NCBI GenBank assembly: GCA_963771985.1
Contig: CAVYVO010000002.1
Location: 62,001-126,000 of the forward strand
Source: Trebonia sp963771985
GTDB taxonomy: Bacteria > Actinomycetota > Actinomycetes > Streptosporangiales > Streptosporangiaceae
Length of the DNA stretch: 64,000 bases
Direction: 5' to 3'
The position numbers were made by a program, and so were the translations under genes. Under the pieces are notes generated by a model. The model was not told where the DNA came from and searched no databases. It was given only the letters and a program-made list of their open reading frames with translations. Positions 60,615-64,000 of the stretch are shown here, piece after piece (the first letter of the stretch is position 1; each line of letters starts with the position of its first letter).

Positions 60615-61943
60615 AGTCCCGGACCGCCGGGACGTCGGCCTGCGGGCGAAGGGCGCGCACGAGGTCGCGTACGTAGCGGACGCTGCGAGCTGAGGTGAGG
60701 CGGACGGTCAGGTCCAGTGCCTGCCGCCCGACAGCCGACGCCTGCACGGGCTCGCCCTGGGCGGCGTAGGCGGTGGCGAGCAGGGAGAGATTGAAGGCCC
60801 GGCCCCGGACGTAGCGGCCGTCCATGTCCAGGGAACGGCGCGCGTAGCGGGCGGCGTGGCCTGCCTCGCCGAGGTCACGGAAGCACTGCGCCATGCGGGC
60901 GGCCAGGTATGCCTCGTCGAAGTAGGACAGCCACGCCGGGTCGTCCTCGCGGGCAGCCCGGTCGAAGGTCTGCTCCGCCCTGGCCAGGACGGCGCCGCAG
61001 GCGCGGGCGTCATTACGGGCCGCGTGCCCGTGCGCCTCCATGACCAGGCACTCGGTGAGCAGGGTCGCCGAGCCGTGTCGGACGGCTGCGGCCTGGGCGG
61101 CGCGGGCGAGGTCGACCGCCTCATCCGGGCGGGCTAGGTAGAGCGCCTGGTGCGCCTGGCCGGCGAGAACTTCGGCCGCGAGTGCATGGTCACTGGCGTG
61201 CCGCGAGTAGGCAAGGGCCTGGGTGAGGTACCGCTGGGCCAGGCCGTGCTCGTCGCTGTCGTAGGCGACCCAGCCGGCTGCGACAGCTCCCCGCACGCGG
61301 CGGCGAGCTGCCGGCCGGTCTCTTCCCGGTAGCTGCCGGCGGTGAGCAGCCCGGAGACGTGATCGTCGAGGTAGGACACGACCGAACTGCGGAGCTTGCC
61401 GCCGCCGAGCCTGTTGTCCATCTCCCGGTAAGAGCGGGTCAGCTCGCGGATCGCGTCGATGTCAGCGCGCCCTACCTGGCGAGTGCCCGAGGCGGAGGGC
61501 GCGGCGGCGGGCGGACTGGTGAGCCAGCGCAGCGCGGAGGCGGACAGCGCGGCGGAGGTGAAGACCGCGTTGACCAGGAATCGCCTTCGCTGCACGTCGG
61601 CCCTCCAAAGGGCGGTTGAGGTGGCTACGGTTTCCGTCCAGCCGACAAGGAGCTGCAGGCCAAGATCGCCGGGCAGATTGCTGGGCGTCATGCCTAGCTC
61701 AGTCTCGGAGACCTTCCGGCCCAGGGCATTGCCAACGACCTCGGCGGCCAGTTCGGGAACCGGCGGGCGCGGCTGTTCGTCGGCGAGCCACCGCAGGACT
61801 GACGTGTGATCACAACGGACGCTAGCCAGTCCCTGGGTCGCGGCGCGGTCAACGACCCTGCGTGCCAGGCTCTTGTTAGACATTGCGGCCTCGTCCAGCA
61901 GGGACCGTAGGCGCAGGTTCTGCTCCTTCGGCTCTCGTGGCAC
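60556..61943 (-). pseudogene. XRE/TPR-type regulator with a frameshift
   Basis: The first frame (GTG at 61943) holds the N-terminal XRE-like part: LRLRSLLDEAAMSNKSLARR, then LGMTPSNLPGDLGLQLL. The second holds the TPR-like remainder: GWVAYDSDEHGLAQRYLTQA, LAGQAHQALYLARPDEAVDL and FDEAYLAARMAQCFRDLGEA. The two join naturally at ...CGELSQ / AGWVAYD near 61280-61285, where one or more bases are missing. The intact protein would have about 450 residues, as in many actinobacterial regulators of this kind found beside HATPase and GntR genes. Confidence 0.8.
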
Positions 61944-62322
61944 GTGCCTGTCCCTTCTGCAAGTGCGGACACGATCAGTGTGACACCGCTACGCGCTGTT
62001 CGCGTCATCCAGGCTGATTCACACACTCTCCGCACACATCCGCCCCCTTTTCGGGCTCTCCCGCGGCGGTCGCGGCTGAGATTTCCTGTTGGTCATGGCA
62101 AGCACACAGGTAGCCCGCGCGGCGGCGCAGCTTCATGAGGCTGCCGTGGACGTGGCTCGTGTCGCCGCCCGCCGCAGCGCCCACCCGCAGGAACCGGAGA
62201 CCGGCCCACAGGCCTTGCAGCGGCCCGGACTCGCGGATAACGAGGACGGAGACGACGGGCCGGTGACCATTGGAACCGTCGCGGAAGAGATGGCGCAGGG
62301 CAACTATCCCGGAGGCACATCC

Positions 62323-62985
62323 ATGACCGGCACCACGGCGAGAAGGCGAACCGTGGACCACCGTCCCCGTCCCACGCGCCCGCCTCCGCGATCGCCGCGG
62401 AAAGCGGTGCTCGACCTCGGCGCGGTCCTCACCGCGCCAGGCTGCGCCCGCGCTTGGACCCGCGAGATCCTCTGGGAATGGGACGCCGCCGAGCTGGCCG
62501 ACGACGCCGAGTTCGTTGTCAGCGAGCTGATCACCAATTCCGTGAGCGCCTGCGCCGGGCTGGACCGGGCCGTGATCAGGCTGGTCCTCACCCTCGACCA
62601 AGGAGAGCTGGCCGTCCTGGTCCGCGACGACGACCCCAGCGCGCCCGTGGCTGCCCAGCCAGGCGCAGACGACGAGAGCGGGCGCGGCCTGCTGATCGTC
62701 GAGCACCTCAGCGACCGCTGCGGCTGGTATCCGCTCGAAGGCGCAAGGCCAGCGAAGGTCACCTGGGCGGTGATCTCGAGGCCTGGGCGGGCCGACGGTG
62801 AACTGTCCGGAGGGCCGCACCCGGGCCGCCTCAGGGATGCCAGCGCAGCAGTTGCGCCGGGGCCTGCCTCGGCGCTGCCGGACAGGCCCCGGCGAGCGCC
62901 GCCTCTGACCGCGAGGATGCGGGAGCCAAGGCTCGTTGACCTGGAGATCCTGGCCAGAGTCAAGGCTGCGCTTGAACGCCTGTAG
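62323..62985 (+). CDS. Anti-sigma-factor-type ATP-binding protein (HATPase_c_2)
   Basis: 220 residues. A serine-kinase-like GHKL ATPase with N box SELITNSVSACAGLDRAVIR, ATP-lid acidic stretch LAVLVRDDDPSAPV and the G2 motif DESGRGLLIVEHLSDRCGWY. GGAGG precedes the ATG at 62323. The frame is open back to an ATG at 62095, which would add 76 hydrophilic residues; the upstream 230 bp could instead be a separate degraded gene. Such proteins usually bind an anti-anti-sigma factor or regulate development. It is divergent from the XRE gene, a pairing frequent in these bacteria. Confidence 0.8.
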   Translation: MTGTTARRRTVDHRPRPTRPPPRSPRKAVLDLGAVLTAPGCARAWTREILWEWDAAELADDAEFVVSELITNSVSACAGLDRAVIRLVLTLDQGELAVLVRDDDPSAPVAAQPGADDESGRGLLIVEHLSDRCGWYPLEGARPAKVTWAVISRPGRADGELSGGPHPGRLRDASAAVAPGPASALPDRPRRAPPLTARMREPRLVDLEILARVKAALERL

Positions 62986-63055
62986 CCGCCGGTCCCTGGC
63001 GGGAAGCGCGCGCAGCACCCGGGCCGGTGCCGCTGGCCGCGGGTATGCCGGACGT

Positions 63056-63823
63056 CTAGTCGGGGACGGGGAAGCGGTAGTCGAAGGCGGCCATGTCGGC
63101 GCGGATGATGAACCGTGCCACGTCGAGGGCGCCCTCGGCGGTGTGGTACGTGCGGATGATGTCGAGGACGGGCGTGCCCTCGGGGATGTCGAGCCGGGCA
63201 GCCTCGGGGCTGGCGGGCATCCGGGCGGTGATCTCCTCTTGGATCTCGGTGACGGGCGATACCGCGTTGATGCGGGCGATGTGGCCGCCCGCTCCCCGCC
63301 CGCTGAGCAGGTCGGGGTTGCGCTCGCCGGTCGCGACGGCGAAGTAGCTGTCGGCCGACTGGTTGACGACCCCGTCGATGGTGGTGACCCGGCGGCGGAC
63401 GTGCACCAGGTCGCCCTCGCTGACGCCGGCCAGCCGGTCGGCGACCCAGGCGGGCGCGGGCACCTGGTCGGTCTCGGTTTCCTGGCCGACGGCGTGGCCC
63501 TGCCGGCTGCCTTCGGCGTCGAGCAGGCGCTGAGGTTCGCTGCTGTCCCAGACGGAGCGGCTGTAGCGGCCGATGCCGTAGCGGCGGACCGGGGGCTGCT
63601 CGCGGACGAAGTTGCCGACGCCCTGCTGGGACATGATGAGTCCTTCCTGCCGGAGCCGGGCGACCGCCAGCCGGACGGTCACCAGGCTCGCCTTGTAGGT
63701 CTGCGCGAGCGCCGGCAGGCCGGGCAGCTTGGAACCCGGCGGGTACTGGCCCGAGGCGATTCCCGTGCGGATCGCGTCGGCGATCCGCAACTGCAGTGAC
63801 CTGCCGTCCGTCGTGTCGCTCAC
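63056..63823 (-). CDS. GntR-family regulator (HutC/UTRA type)
   Basis: 255 residues. Winged helix at about 8-70 (IADAIRTGIASGQYPPGSKL, then TYKASLVTVRLAVARLRQEG). The UTRA effector domain follows with VPAPAWVADRLAGVSEGDLV, the EIQEEITARMPASPEAARLD helix and TPVLDIIRTYHTAEG. The GTG at 63823 follows TAGGGT by 8 bp and may be leaderless; a TTG at 63832 is an alternative. It is divergent from the gene at 63955 across two palindromic operators. KorSA-like control of an integrative element is a reasonable inference. Confidence 0.88.
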   Translation of the reverse strand: MSDTTDGRSLQLRIADAIRTGIASGQYPPGSKLPGLPALAQTYKASLVTVRLAVARLRQEGLIMSQQGVGNFVREQPPVRRYGIGRYSRSVWDSSEPQRLLDAEGSRQGHAVGQETETDQVPAPAWVADRLAGVSEGDLVHVRRRVTTIDGVVNQSADSYFAVATGERNPDLLSGRGAGGHIARINAVSPVTEIQEEITARMPASPEAARLDIPEGTPVLDIIRTYHTAEGALDVARFIIRADMAAFDYRFPVPD

Positions 63824-63841
63824 GGACGTCAACCCTATCCA

Positions 63842-63903
63842 CTGTTGGTCTGTTTACACACTCGGTCCGACATGTTCTTATAGGTCTGTAAACAGACCAA
63901 CAG
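63842..63903. promoter_or_regulatory. Paired operator sites of the GntR regulator
   Basis: CTGTTGGTCTGTTTACA (63842-63858) and its exact complement (63887-63903) form a 17-bp inverted repeat. The right arm contains a self-palindrome GGTCTGT-AA-ACAGACC (63883-63898). The left arm contains the imperfect form GGTCTGT-TT-ACAcAC. The likely site consensus is TGGTCTGTNNACAGACCA. Confidence 0.8.
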
Positions 63904-63954
63904 AGTTGAAACCAGGCGACCCTCACCCGCGGGCGCCGCAGGAAAGGAGTCCTC

Positions 63955-64000
63955 ATGAACGGACGCACGCAGCCCCTGGAGATCCCGGGTGCGCTGCTGA
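63955..64000 (+). CDS. Start of an unidentified gene, cut by the window end
   Basis: An ATG at 63955 with GAAAGGAG upstream opens a frame that runs to the last base; only MNGRTQPLEIPGALL can be read, too little to identify. It is divergent from the GntR gene and downstream of the paired operators, so it should be repressed by it. Confidence 0.6.
   Translation, partial: MNGRTQPLEIPGALL

Noticed and set aside
1..64000. CRISPR arrays, rRNA genes and riboswitches
   Set aside because: Reading both strands showed no spaced repeats, no rRNA-like sequence and no leader that I could recognise as a riboswitch.

Overview
The window is high-GC, gene-dense DNA whose content is typical of a filamentous or related actinobacterium. 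It holds F420-dependent (LLM-class) oxidoreductases, mycofactocin-type short-chain dehydrogenases, FCD/GntR, TetR and MLTR-type XRE regulators, HATPase/XRE/GntR accessory genes, collagen-like and SnoaL-like proteins, and many GTG starts, several apparently leaderless. There is no rRNA or other phylogenetic marker, so the genus cannot be named from the window.

Layout. 0-5.8 kb: a DUF2889 tail, a SnoaL-like gene and a divergent amidohydrolase, a broken repeat-protein gene, then two different IS5-group insertion sequences placed end to end, with the same trinucleotide AAT at all three boundaries. 5.8-19.5 kb: a patchwork of sound genes (epimerase with divergent MLTR-type regulator, methyltransferases, collagen-like secreted protein, APC permease with divergent LysR regulator, NTF2-GNAT fusion) and many decayed fragments (IS3 OrfA, glycoside-hydrolase-like N-terminus, epimerase C-terminus, small frameshifted genes). 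19.6-23.3 kb: a four-gene minus-strand unit of ABC ATPase, ABC-2 permease, histidine kinase and NarL-type response regulator.

24-50.4 kb is the core of the window: a large catabolic island working on CoA thioesters. It contains TetR and FadR-type regulators, an amidohydrolase, a thiolase-like/DUF35 pair resembling retro-aldolases of side-chain degradation, a tiny Cys/His protein, a TIM-barrel isomerase-like protein, alcohol and aldehyde dehydrogenases, an alpha/beta hydrolase, two acyl-CoA synthetases, two enoyl-CoA hydratases, three acyl-CoA dehydrogenases, two LLM-class F420-type oxidoreductases, four short-chain dehydrogenases (two of the mycofactocin-coupled type) and two SnoaL-like genes. 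The order suggests activation of a carboxylic acid, beta-oxidation-like steps, an aldol cleavage and oxidation of alcohol and aldehyde products, using nicotinamide, F420 and probably mycofactocin. Similar AT-rich boxes recur in its promoters. Several of its genes carry single-base frameshifts.

50.5-58.3 kb: an AraC regulator sharing a 22-bp divergent promoter with a methyltransferase, a flavoprotein, a protein with two tandem P-loop kinase domains, an HNH-like protein, a tRNA-Tyr-like 3' half followed by a terminator, an IS481-type remnant fused to a HATPase fragment, and an epoxide hydrolase/TetR pair with twin 16-bp operators. 58.4-64 kb: degraded integrase and CGNR fragments, a small kinase, a Nudix hydrolase, a frameshifted XRE regulator, a HATPase and a GntR regulator with palindromic operators facing a gene that runs off the window. 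This last part looks like the edge of an integrative element; a 141-bp relative of its GntR gene lies near 47.8 kb.
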